Shown here: one piece after another, positions 29,087-37,395 of the stretch
Layout of the letters: each line of letters opens with the position of its first letter
Numbering within the stretch: position 1 is the first letter of the stretch
Assembly: GCF_025809055.1 (NCBI RefSeq)
Contig: NZ_CP075529.1
Span: 2,715,501-2,779,500 of the forward strand
Source: Devosia sp.
GTDB taxonomy: Bacteria > Pseudomonadota > Alphaproteobacteria > Rhizobiales > Devosiaceae
Direction: 5' to 3'
DNA length: 64,000 bases
Made by a program: the position numbers and the translations under genes
The notes under the pieces: generated by a model
What the model was told of the DNA's origin: nothing
The model's input: only the letters and a program-made list of their open reading frames with translations
Database searches by the model: none

Positions 29087-30103
29087 ATGACCAAACCGCT
29101 CCTCACCATCAACGACATGTCCATCGCCTTTTCCTCCCCGGACGAGGCCGATATCGAGGCCGTGCGCCAGGTCGACCTGACGCTGACCCCGGGCAAGACG
29201 CTGGCCCTTGTGGGGGAAAGCGGCTGCGGCAAGTCGGTGACGGCACGCGCCGTGCTGCGCCTGCTCGATCGCAATGCCAAGATCGGCCGGGGCGAGATCG
29301 TCTTCGACGGCGGGGCCGGCCCGGTCGACCTGGCCCGGCTCAAGCCCGACAGCCTAGACATGCGCGCCATTCGCGGCGCCCAGATTTCGATGATCTTCCA
29401 GGAGCCGATGTCCTCGCTCTCGCCGGTGCACACGATCGGCGACCAGATCGACGAGATCATCGTCCTGCATGACCGGCTGACGCCCAAGCAGGCGCGCGAG
29501 CGCACCATTTCGCTACTCGACAAGGTCGGCGTGCCGGGCGCGCGCGACCGGGCCAATGCCTATCCGTTCGAACTCTCCGGCGGCCTGCGCCAGCGCGCCA
29601 TGATCGCCATGGCCCTGGCCTGCACACCCAAGCTGCTGATCGCCGACGAGCCGACGACAGCGCTGGACGTGACCACCCAGGCCCAGATCCTCGACCTCTT
29701 GCGGCAATTGCAGGAGGATTTCGGCATGGCCATGCTGTTCATCACCCATGACCTGGGCGTGGTGGCCGAAATTGCTGACGAAATCGCCGTCATGTATCTG
29801 GGCGATGTGGTAGAGCAGGGGGATGTCTATGAGGTCTTCCGGGCCCCCAAGCATCCCTATACGCAGGCCTTGATGAACTCGGTGCCGCGCCTGCAGCGCA
29901 AGGCCGAGCGGCAGCGGCTGTCCCCGATCAAGGGCAATGTGCCCTCGCCCCGCGAACGCCCGGCGGGATGTTCCTTCACCAGCCGCTGCCCGCACGCCTT
30001 CGGGCCCTGCCAGGGCACGCGGCCGGCGCGAACGCTGGTTTCCGATGGCCATGTGGCGCGCTGTCATCTGCTTGAGACCACTCTTCGGGAGGTGCCGGCA
30101 TGA
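29087..30103 (+). CDS. Dipeptide-family ABC ATPase (DppD-like)
   Basis: First ATPase of the importer, 338 aa. Walker A GESGCGKS is near 45-52, the ABC signature is LSGGLRQR and Walker B is LLIADEPTTALDVT. A C-terminal oligo_HPY region carries the Cys-rich pattern CSFTSRCPHAFGPCQ, likely an Fe-S or Zn site typical of DppD. The start at 29087 follows GAGGAG, 25 bp after the RIME1-like element. It overlaps the next gene by 4 bp (ATGA). Confidence 0.93.
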   Translation: MTKPLLTINDMSIAFSSPDEADIEAVRQVDLTLTPGKTLALVGESGCGKSVTARAVLRLLDRNAKIGRGEIVFDGGAGPVDLARLKPDSLDMRAIRGAQISMIFQEPMSSLSPVHTIGDQIDEIIVLHDRLTPKQARERTISLLDKVGVPGARDRANAYPFELSGGLRQRAMIAMALACTPKLLIADEPTTALDVTTQAQILDLLRQLQEDFGMAMLFITHDLGVVAEIADEIAVMYLGDVVEQGDVYEVFRAPKHPYTQALMNSVPRLQRKAERQRLSPIKGNVPSPRERPAGCSFTSRCPHAFGPCQGTRPARTLVSDGHVARCHLLETTLREVPA

Positions 30104-31131
30104 GCACGCTTCTCAGCGTCGAGAACCTCGACAAGGTATTTACCCTTGGCGGTGGCCTGTTCGGCAAGTCACGCGAACTTGTGGCGCTAAACGATATTTC
30201 CCTCAGCGTCGAGGCCGGAGAGACCCTGGCCATTGTCGGGGAAAGCGGCTGTGGCAAGACCACGCTCGGCCGCTGCATCATCCAGGCCCTCAAGCCCAGT
30301 TCCGGCCAGGTTCGCTATCACCCCGAAGGCGGGGAGGCGGTGGACCTCGTCGCGCTCGACAAGAAGGGGCTCAAGCGCGCGCGCCGCGACATCCGCATGA
30401 TCTTCCAGGACCCGATGAGCTCGCTCAATCCCAATATGCGGGTCTTCGACATCGTGGCCGAGCCGCTGCGCGTGCATCGCATCGCCACGGGGCGCGAACT
30501 CGAGCGCCGGGTCTATGACGTTCTCGGCAAGGTCGGGATCTCGCCCGACGCCGCCGGACGCTATCCGCACGCCTTTTCTGGCGGGCAGCGCCAGCGCATC
30601 GGCATTGCCCGGGCACTGGTCCTCGACCCCAGGCTGGTGATTGCCGACGAGGCCGTCTCGGCCCTGGACGTGTCCATCCAGGCCCAGGTTCTCAACCTGC
30701 TCGACGACCTGAAGGAAGAGTTCGGCCTCACCTATATCTTCATCAGCCACGACCTGGGCGTGGTGAACTATATCGCCGATCGGGTGGTGGTTATGTATCT
30801 GGGCCATGTGGTGGAGAATGCGCCCACCGAAGCCCTGTTCGAGCGGCCGCGCCATCCCTATACCGAAATGCTGCTCGAGGCGCTGCCGATTGCCGATCCG
30901 ACGCGGCGCAAGGGGCGTCGGGCCGAGCTCAAGGGGGAAATCCCCTATCTCGGCAACCGGCCCCAGGGCTGCCCATTCCATACCCGCTGCAAATATGCCG
31001 AGGACCGTTGCCGGACCGAAAAGCCGGCGCTGCGGCCCGTCAACGGCACGGCCCAGCTGGCCACCTGCCATTTTGCCGAAACCCTTGAACTTCAGGGCGC
31101 CTATGAAGCGCCACAAAAGGCCATTGCTTAG
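30100..31131 (+). CDS. Dipeptide-family ABC ATPase (DppF-like)
   Basis: Second ATPase of the heterodimer, 343 aa. Walker A GESGCGKTT is near 45-53, the signature is FSGGQRQR, Walker B is LVIADEAVSALDVS and the H-loop is FISHDL. The oligo_HPY C-terminus has CPFHTRCKYAEDRC. It ends directly at the start codon of the DUF2264 gene (no gap), so transporter and enzyme genes form one operon. Confidence 0.93.
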   Translation: MSTLLSVENLDKVFTLGGGLFGKSRELVALNDISLSVEAGETLAIVGESGCGKTTLGRCIIQALKPSSGQVRYHPEGGEAVDLVALDKKGLKRARRDIRMIFQDPMSSLNPNMRVFDIVAEPLRVHRIATGRELERRVYDVLGKVGISPDAAGRYPHAFSGGQRQRIGIARALVLDPRLVIADEAVSALDVSIQAQVLNLLDDLKEEFGLTYIFISHDLGVVNYIADRVVVMYLGHVVENAPTEALFERPRHPYTEMLLEALPIADPTRRKGRRAELKGEIPYLGNRPQGCPFHTRCKYAEDRCRTEKPALRPVNGTAQLATCHFAETLELQGAYEAPQKAIA

Positions 31132-32985
31132 ATGACTTATGATCCCGCTACCGCCAATCCGCTGTTTGGCAATCCGCTCCGCACCCGCAATGACGTCGAA
31201 AAGGGTCTGCGCGACCTGTTCACGCCGCTTCTGCCCTATTTCTCAGAGGGTGGGGCGCGGGTCCGGCTCGATGGCGCCGGCGCCCATTTCGACCGGGCTG
31301 CCGCAGACCTCGAAGGCTTTGCCCGCCCGCTCTGGGGTCTGACGCCACTGGCAGCCGGTGGCGGCGACTTCGACCACTGGGAGCTTTACCGCCAGGGCCT
31401 GGCCAATGGCACCGATCCCGAGCACCCCGAATATTGGGGCACGGTCAATGGCATCGACCAGCGGCAGGTGGAACTGGCCGCCATCGGCTTCACCATGAAG
31501 ATGCTGCCGCATCTGGTGTGGGACCCGCTGCCGCAAAAGGCCAAGGACAACCTTGCCGCCTATCTCAAGCATGCCCGCAAGTTCGACTATGCCGACAACA
31601 ACTGGAAGTTCTTCCGCATCCTGGTCGATCTGGGGCTCGAGCAATGCGGGGTGGATTTCGAGCGCTCCTATACCGATGCCTATTTGAGCGAGCTCGAGGG
31701 CTTCTATCTGGGCGACGGCTGGTATCGCGATGGCAATGTGCGGCGCATCGACCACTATATCCCCTTCGCCATGCACTTTTACGGGCTGATCTATTCGCGC
31801 CTCGCCAAGGGTGACGACAAGCGCGTGGCCGACTACAAGGAACGGGCGCGCCTCTTCGCCAAGGATATCCAGCACTGGTTCGACGAAGATGGCGGTACTC
31901 TGGCCTTCGGGCGCAGCCTCACCTACCGGTTTGCCTGCGGCGGCTTCTGGGGCGCGCTGGCCTTTGCCGATGTCGAGGCGCTGCCCTGGGGCGTGATCAA
32001 GGGCCACTTCCTGCGGCATCTGCGCTGGTGGAGCAAGCTGCCCATCGCCCATGGCAATGGCGTGCTCTCGATCGGCTATGGCTATCCGAACCTCTTCATG
32101 TCCGAGAGCTATAATTCGGCCGGCTCGCCCTATTGGGCCCTCAAGGCCTTCCTGCCCCTAGCACTGCCGGCCGATCATCCGTTCTGGACCGCCGAGGAGG
32201 TCGACCCGGGATTCACCGCTGACCCCGTGCCGCTCAAGCATCCGGGCATGGTCATGCAGCACACGGCGGGCAATGTCGTGGCCCTGTCGAGCGGTCAGCA
32301 GAACTGGCAGATGCGCCACGGCACCGAGAAATATTCCAAGTTCGTCTATTCGAGCCGCTACGGCTTCTCGGTCGAAGTCGACGAACGGGCCTATAGTCTG
32401 GGCGCTTTCGACGGCGCCCTGGCCCTGAGCGACGATGGCCGGCACTACCGCGTCCGCGAAACCAATGAACTGGCCCAGATTGCCGGCGAGAAGCTCCATG
32501 CACGCTGGAAACCCTGGCAGGACGTGGAGATCGATACCTGGCTGCTACCGGCCGGAAACTGGCATATCCGCGTCCATCGCATCACCACGCCCCGGCCGCT
32601 ACACGGCACCGAAGGCGGCTTCGCCATTGCCCGTGCCGATCTCAATGCCGATGACTATATCGACGCCAAGGGCCGGGCCGTGGCCCGCTCCAAGACCGAT
32701 CTCAGCGCCATCGTCTGCCTCGCCGGTGGCCGGGACGGGCGGGCCTTCCGCGCGCTGCCCAATTCCAACCTGATCGTGTCCAAGACCATCGTGCCGCAAT
32801 TGCGCGGCGACATCGCTGCGGGAACCACAGTGCTGGTCACCGCCGCCATGGCCCTGCCGGCGGGGGCCGGTGCCGAAGCCGCGCTCGACAATCCGCCCGG
32901 CGTGCCGGACCTGGCCGAGCTCGAAGCGCTGTTTGCCCGCGAGGGCATGGATGTCAGCGCCATCCTGGTGCCGGAGCGCTTCTGA
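31132..32985 (+). CDS. DUF2264 domain protein, probable carbohydrate-active
   Basis: 617-aa cytoplasmic protein with no signal peptide. It begins NPLRTRNDVEKGLRDLF and carries GFARPLWGL, PEYWG and SYNSAGSPYWALKAF, all typical of DUF2264. The N-terminal half looks like an alpha/alpha toroid, as in polysaccharide lyases and glycosidases; the C-terminal half is beta-rich. DUF2264 proteins occur in carbohydrate loci, but the reaction is not defined. Its position directly after the importer ATPase, with zero gap, suggests it acts on the imported oligosaccharide. The stop overlaps the next start (TGATG). Confidence 0.85.
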   Translation: MTYDPATANPLFGNPLRTRNDVEKGLRDLFTPLLPYFSEGGARVRLDGAGAHFDRAAADLEGFARPLWGLTPLAAGGGDFDHWELYRQGLANGTDPEHPEYWGTVNGIDQRQVELAAIGFTMKMLPHLVWDPLPQKAKDNLAAYLKHARKFDYADNNWKFFRILVDLGLEQCGVDFERSYTDAYLSELEGFYLGDGWYRDGNVRRIDHYIPFAMHFYGLIYSRLAKGDDKRVADYKERARLFAKDIQHWFDEDGGTLAFGRSLTYRFACGGFWGALAFADVEALPWGVIKGHFLRHLRWWSKLPIAHGNGVLSIGYGYPNLFMSESYNSAGSPYWALKAFLPLALPADHPFWTAEEVDPGFTADPVPLKHPGMVMQHTAGNVVALSSGQQNWQMRHGTEKYSKFVYSSRYGFSVEVDERAYSLGAFDGALALSDDGRHYRVRETNELAQIAGEKLHARWKPWQDVEIDTWLLPAGNWHIRVHRITTPRPLHGTEGGFAIARADLNADDYIDAKGRAVARSKTDLSAIVCLAGGRDGRAFRALPNSNLIVSKTIVPQLRGDIAAGTTVLVTAAMALPAGAGAEAALDNPPGVPDLAELEALFAREGMDVSAILVPERF

Positions 32986-33992
32986 TGCGACCCAAGCTCG
33001 CCTTTGCCTTCCGGGCCGATAAGACCCTGCACGTCTTTGACGATGCCGACATGGCGCGCCTGGCCGCCTGTTGCGAGGTGCTGTCGCCAAGGCCCATCGA
33101 GAGCTTTGCCGATCCGCAGGGCCTGCAACTGCTGGGCGAGGCCGAAATCCTGGTCACCGGCTGGGGCTGCCCGATGCTGACGCCCCAGGTTCTGCGGGCC
33201 GCGCCCAATCTCAAGCTGATTGCCCATGCGGCCGGTACGGTCAAATACACCATCGACCCTCTCGCCTATGAGTTGGGCATAGAGGTGACCCATGCTGCCG
33301 ATGCCAATGCCGTCCCGGTGGCCGAATTTACCCTGGCCTCGATCATCTTCGCCAACAAGCGGGCTTTCGAGCTGCGCGACCTTTACCGCTCGGACCCGTC
33401 CCGGCGGAGCGCCTATGCGCTGATGGACGACCGCATCGGCAATTACCGGCGGACCATCGGCCTTGTCGGCGCCTCACGCATCGGCCGCAAGGTGGCGGCG
33501 ATGCTTGCGGGCTTTGACTATTCGGTGCTGCTCTATGACCCGTTCGTTGAACAGGGCGACCCCATCACCAGGCAGGCCGAACTGGTCGATCTCGATACCC
33601 TGATGGCGCGCTCGGACGTGGTGTCCATCCACGCGCCCGCCCTGCCCTCGACCCGCGCCATGATCGGGGCGGCGCAATTGCAGCTGATGGCGGACGGGGC
33701 GACCTTCATCAACACGGCCCGCGGCGCCCTGGTCGACGAGGCGGCTCTGGTGGCTGAGTTGCAGACCGGGCGTATCCAGGGCGTGATCGACGTCACCGAC
33801 CCGGAAATTCCCCCGACAGATTCGCCGCTTTTCCAGTTGCCCAATGTGTTTCTCACCCCCCATATTGCCGGGGCAATCGGGACCGAACGGGGCCGGTTGG
33901 GCCGGATGGCCGTGGATGAAGTCGAGCGTTTCGTGCGGGCGGAGCCATTGCGGTACAAGGTTGAGCCCGAATTGCTGGAGCGGCTGGCGTGA
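32985..33992 (+). CDS. D-2-hydroxyacid dehydrogenase-family protein
   Basis: 335-aa NAD(P)-dependent oxidoreductase. The catalytic triad of the family is in place: Arg246 (NTARGALVD), Glu274 (DVTDPEIPP) and His293 (TPHIAG). The Rossmann loop is GASRIGR rather than GLGRIGR, with Ser replacing the second Gly. The same variant occurs in the paralogue at 53723-54766. It overlaps the DUF2264 stop by 1 bp and probably reduces or oxidises a sugar-acid intermediate. The substrate is unknown. Confidence 0.87.
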   Translation: MRPKLAFAFRADKTLHVFDDADMARLAACCEVLSPRPIESFADPQGLQLLGEAEILVTGWGCPMLTPQVLRAAPNLKLIAHAAGTVKYTIDPLAYELGIEVTHAADANAVPVAEFTLASIIFANKRAFELRDLYRSDPSRRSAYALMDDRIGNYRRTIGLVGASRIGRKVAAMLAGFDYSVLLYDPFVEQGDPITRQAELVDLDTLMARSDVVSIHAPALPSTRAMIGAAQLQLMADGATFINTARGALVDEAALVAELQTGRIQGVIDVTDPEIPPTDSPLFQLPNVFLTPHIAGAIGTERGRLGRMAVDEVERFVRAEPLRYKVEPELLERLA

Positions 33993-34010
33993 GCACGGGG
34001 CCGTTCGAAA

Positions 34011-34141
34011 CCCCCTCACCCGTCTCGGCCTGCGGCCGATCCACCCTCTCCCACAAGGGGAGAGGGGTGCCTTGTGCAAACCCTGCCTGCATGAACGCCT
34101 TCTCCCCTTGCGGGAGAAGGTACCCGCAGGGCGGATGAGGG
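34011..34141. repeat. RIME1-like mosaic element, copy 2
   Basis: About 130 bp with the same ends and paired palindromes as 28931-29062. Its terminal GGATGAGGG lies 7 nt before the next ATG and appears to serve as that gene's ribosome-binding site. Confidence 0.8.
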
Positions 34142-34147
34142 CTGACG

Positions 34148-35779
34148 ATGTCGGATAACACCCAACAGGACGCGCGCTGGCACCATGACCGCCTGCAATA
34201 TCTGACCTGGGACCGGACGGAGGCGGATATTGCCGATCCTGCCCATCAGGCGCGCCTGCAGCTCTTGCGGGAGAAGGCCGGGGCCAGCTTTCACCCCACC
34301 GCCTATGTGGCGGCGGAGGCGGCAATCTTCACGACGAACCTGGTGCTCGGGGCGCAGAGCTGGATCGCCGGCCATGCCCTGGTGCGCGGCGATGTCGAAT
34401 TCGGGGACCATTGCACCGTCAATCCCTATGCCATGATCTCGGGCCGGGTGCGCTGTGGCCATGGCGTGCGGATTGCCAGCCACGTTTCCCTGGTCGGCTT
34501 CAATCATGGCTTCGATGATCCGGACGTGCCGATCTACCTGCAGAAACACGAAAGCCTCGGGATCACCATCGAGGACGATGTATGGATCGGCGCGGGCGCC
34601 TCGGTGGTCGATGGCGTGACCGTGGGGCGCGGCGCGGTGATTGCCGCCGGAGCGGTGGTCAGCAAGGACGTGCCGCCCATGGCCATTGTCGGCGGCGTGC
34701 CGGGCCGGGTGCTGCGCTATCGCGGCAGCGGCCGGCGTGGCCTGGCGCGGGGGCAATTGCAGGCACTCGGGGACCGGGTGGCCGCGCAATGGCGGGCCGT
34801 GCTCGCCGAAAATTTCGACGGCACCGACTATGTGTCGCGCGAGAATGACAACCAGGCCCGCCGCAGCAACCGGCATGTCTGCGATGCCATCGAGATCGCG
34901 GCTGGCTTCGACGCGATGCCGCCGGGGATGGACATGCAGGCCGAGATTGCCCGGCTGCAGGGCATACAGGATCCCAATACCGGGCTGTTCCCCGATCCGT
35001 TCCAGCCGCCGGGCCCGGACACCGCCATGCGGGACAATGGACTGGCGCTCTACAATGTGCTCTCGACCGGCTATGCGCTCGAAGTGCTGGGGAGCCGCCC
35101 CCTGCACGCCGTCTCGGCGGTGGAAATCCCGGCCGATGAGTTGCGGCTCTGGCTCGAAAGCCTGCCCTGGCGGCAGCGGGCCTGGGGCGCGGGGGCGGCC
35201 GTCGACGCCATCGGGACCGCGCTCTATTTCAACGCCCGCTATTTCAGCACCGGCACGTCGCGCGAAACACTGTTCGGCTGGCTCGCCATGCAGCAGGATC
35301 GGGCTTCCGGACTCTGGGGGTCGCCAACCGCCGGGGAGGGACTGCTGCAGCCCGTCAACGGCTTTTACCGGCTGACCCGCGGTACCTATGCCCAGTTCGG
35401 CCTTGCGGTTCCGCGCCCGGAAGCGGCGATCGACTCGGTGCTGCTCAACCATCGCAATTTTGGCGGGTTCTCGGGCCCGACCTATACCGCCTGCAACCTG
35501 CTCGACACCATCCATCCGCTGCTGCTGTGCCTGGCCCAGACCGACCATCGGCGCGCCGAGGCCGAACAGATTGCGCTTTCGGTCATTGCCCGCGCCGGCG
35601 AGCGCTGGACGGACGGCAAGGGCTTTGCCTTTGCCGATGGGCAGGCGCCGGGCCTGCAGGGCACCGAAATGTGGCTGTCCGTCGTGCATCTGGCAGCAAA
35701 GCTGCTGGGCCTCGAAGAGGCCTTTGCCTTCGTGCCGAAGGGTGTGCATCGGACCCAGGCGGTGGGATTGGGATTGTAG
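34148..35779 (+). CDS. Hexapeptide acyltransferase fused to an alpha/alpha-barrel-like domain
   Basis: 543-aa fusion. Residues about 45-195 form a left-handed beta-helix acyltransferase (NLVLGAQSWIAGHALVRGDV, GFNHGF with a probable catalytic His, IEDDVWIGAGASVVDGVTVG, AGAVVSKDVPPMAIVGGVPG). Residues about 215-543 are an all-helical region with FSGPTYTACNLLDTIHPL and GTEMWLSVVHLAAKLLG, resembling a helical toroid of carbohydrate enzymes. The N-terminal part should acylate a sugar hydroxyl or amino group. The C-terminal role is not known. It is in the same direction as the transporter and DUF2264 genes but separated by a mosaic repeat. Confidence 0.8.
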   Translation: MSDNTQQDARWHHDRLQYLTWDRTEADIADPAHQARLQLLREKAGASFHPTAYVAAEAAIFTTNLVLGAQSWIAGHALVRGDVEFGDHCTVNPYAMISGRVRCGHGVRIASHVSLVGFNHGFDDPDVPIYLQKHESLGITIEDDVWIGAGASVVDGVTVGRGAVIAAGAVVSKDVPPMAIVGGVPGRVLRYRGSGRRGLARGQLQALGDRVAAQWRAVLAENFDGTDYVSRENDNQARRSNRHVCDAIEIAAGFDAMPPGMDMQAEIARLQGIQDPNTGLFPDPFQPPGPDTAMRDNGLALYNVLSTGYALEVLGSRPLHAVSAVEIPADELRLWLESLPWRQRAWGAGAAVDAIGTALYFNARYFSTGTSRETLFGWLAMQQDRASGLWGSPTAGEGLLQPVNGFYRLTRGTYAQFGLAVPRPEAAIDSVLLNHRNFGGFSGPTYTACNLLDTIHPLLLCLAQTDHRRAEAEQIALSVIARAGERWTDGKGFAFADGQAPGLQGTEMWLSVVHLAAKLLGLEEAFAFVPKGVHRTQAVGLGL

Positions 35780-35792
35780 GGGCCATGAGTAG

Positions 35793-35878
35793 ACCTCATC
35801 CTGAGCTTGTCGAAGGACGAGGTCGTGGCGCGGTATGGGGACGCGACCTCGTGGTTCGACAAGCTCACCACGAGGTCG
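35793..35878. repeat. Inverted palindromic repeat pair
   Basis: CCTCATCCTGAGCTTGTCGA...GGACGAGGTCG and its inverted partner (arms about 35793-35825 and 35844-35878), a widespread intergenic repeat built on TGAGCTTGTCGAA, separate the fusion gene from the ThuA gene. Confidence 0.75.
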
Positions 35879-35896
35879 ACTGGAAGGGACGAAACA

Positions 35897-36544
35897 ATGA
35901 CCAAGAAGAAAGCACTCGTCGTCTGGGGCGGCATGGAATTGCACACGCCTGAGCGCGGCGCGCATGTGGTGCGCGACCTGCTCGAACAAGAGGGCTTTGC
36001 GGTCACCGTGACGCCCGACTACGACGCCCTGGGGGCCGAGGATGTAGGCAGCAATGACCTGATCGTCCCGGTCATCACCGACGGTACGCTGGCCCCGGAA
36101 AAAATGAACACTCTGGTGGACGCTATCCGGGCCGGCACGGGGCTGGCGGGCTATCACATGGGGCTGGCGACGACCTTTCGCGCCAGTGTGCCGTTCCGCT
36201 ACGCCGCCAGCGTCTATTGGGTGCAGCATCCGGGAAACATCATGACCTATCGGGTCGACGTGACCCGGCCCGATCATCCGATCATGGCCGGGATCGACAG
36301 CTTCGAGCACACGTCCGAACAGTATTATCTCAACTACGATCCGGCCGTTGAAGTGCTGGCGACGACCACCTTTTCCGGGGACGTGCATCCCTGGCGCAAG
36401 GACGTGGTCATGCCGGTGGTCTTTACCACCACCCATGACCAGGGCCGCGTGTTTTATTCCTCGCTCGGGCACACCGCAGACGAGCTCGACATTCCGCAGG
36501 TGCGCACGATCCTGAAGCGCGGGCTGCTCTGGGCGGCGCGGTAG
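35897..36544 (+). CDS. ThuA-domain protein
   Basis: 215-aa member of the ThuA family (class I glutamine amidotransferase-like fold), known from trehalose-utilisation and other sugar loci. Seen: ALVVWGGMELHTPERGAHVV at the N-terminus, GLAGYHMGLATTFR, and the conserved DHPIMAGIDSF and TTTHDQGRVFYSSLGHT blocks. The start (MTKKKAL) follows AGGGACGAAACA. It closes the importer-linked cluster. ThuA proteins are implicated in forming or handling 3-keto sugars, but the exact reaction here is unknown. Confidence 0.85.
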   Translation: MTKKKALVVWGGMELHTPERGAHVVRDLLEQEGFAVTVTPDYDALGAEDVGSNDLIVPVITDGTLAPEKMNTLVDAIRAGTGLAGYHMGLATTFRASVPFRYAASVYWVQHPGNIMTYRVDVTRPDHPIMAGIDSFEHTSEQYYLNYDPAVEVLATTTFSGDVHPWRKDVVMPVVFTTTHDQGRVFYSSLGHTADELDIPQVRTILKRGLLWAAR

Positions 36545-36557
36545 GCGCTAGAGATTT

Positions 36558-36584
36558 TCTCGTTCTGACTGGATCAGAACGAGA
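36558..36584. terminator. Hairpin between convergent genes, probable bidirectional terminator
   Basis: A perfect 11-bp stem, TCTCGTTCTGA and TCAGAACGAGA with loop CTGGA, lies between the ThuA stop and the 3' end of the opposing methyltransferase gene. There is no long T tract. A GATTTTC stretch flanks it on one side. Confidence 0.55.
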
Positions 36585-36604
36585 GCTCTAAGTTGTTGAA
36601 CGAT

Positions 36605-37315
36605 CTATTGCTGTTGCTGCTGCGCCTGCTGGCGCAGCACTTCGGATTCGGGCAAGGCATTGGCGTATCTGAGCTCGCGATTGGCGCGGGCCCAGAAGGC
36701 GGGATGCACGCGATCGAGCAGGGCTGGGTCAGCTGGCGCGAGGCCGAGCGCCGTGGCCGTTTCCGCGTTGAGAAACAGGATCGTGTTCTGGCGGTACCAG
36801 GCCGGGATGCTCTCGCTGGTCCAGATCCGGTCGCGCAGCACGTCATGGGCGGAAAAGCCGAGAGCGGCGAAGTGCGCGGCCCAATAGCTGGGCCATTGTT
36901 CATTGAGATGGCCGACCCCGCCCTGACCGGGAATGGCCGCCGAAAACAAAACGGCCGGCGCCATGGCGCAGAGATCGGCCACGAAACCGGCGGCCCGGCC
37001 CGGCGAGAGATGCTCGGCAACTTCCAGACTCATGACCAGGTCGACGGCGGGGCCGGCAAAACTCTGTTCGAGATCGCGGTTCTCGAAACTGATGTCGGCG
37101 GTGTCAAGCATGGCCGGGGTGACCCAATCGCCCTCGATGCCGAATTGAAACGGGGCGCCCGAGGCGGCTAGGAACGTGCCGGTGCCGCAGCCGATATCGG
37201 CAACGCGCTGCCTCGGCAGGCCCGGCGGCAGCGCGGCCAGGATCAGCTTGGCGGCCTGGGCCGTGTGGGCGCGGCGGTGCGTATAGAAATCGGCGGGGTA
37301 AAGCGCAGTCGTCAC
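36605..37315 (-). CDS. SAM-dependent methyltransferase
   Basis: Class I methyltransferase of 236 aa from GTG 37315. SAM motif I is VADIGCGTGTFLAA, the acidic motif is EVAEHLSP, and a Trp/His-rich region NEQWPSYWAAHFAALG follows. The C-terminus is an unusual Gln run (RQQAQQQQQ). GTG 37315 follows GAAGGTGAC and yields MTTALYPADFYTHRR; ATG 37375 in the same frame is an alternative with no visible ribosome site. It is the last gene of operon B, downstream of the glycosidase. The substrate is unknown; a sugar or lipid-linked glycan is possible. Confidence 0.78.
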   Translation of the reverse strand: MTTALYPADFYTHRRAHTAQAAKLILAALPPGLPRQRVADIGCGTGTFLAASGAPFQFGIEGDWVTPAMLDTADISFENRDLEQSFAGPAVDLVMSLEVAEHLSPGRAAGFVADLCAMAPAVLFSAAIPGQGGVGHLNEQWPSYWAAHFAALGFSAHDVLRDRIWTSESIPAWYRQNTILFLNAETATALGLAPADPALLDRVHPAFWARANRELRYANALPESEVLRQQAQQQQQ

Positions 37316-37395
37316 GTCACCTTCGTCCCATGATCGCGTTTTGGCGGCTCGACCATAGGCGCGCCGCGACGGCATGGAAAGCGCCGTGGCCGGGT

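Noticed and set aside
34016..36472. Very long open frame (818 codons) on minus, antisense to the acyltransferase fusion and ThuA genes
   Set aside because: Its product has low-complexity His/Arg/Gly/Pro composition and no motif, while the plus strand carries clear domains. It crosses two repeats. It is a by-product of GC-rich codon use.
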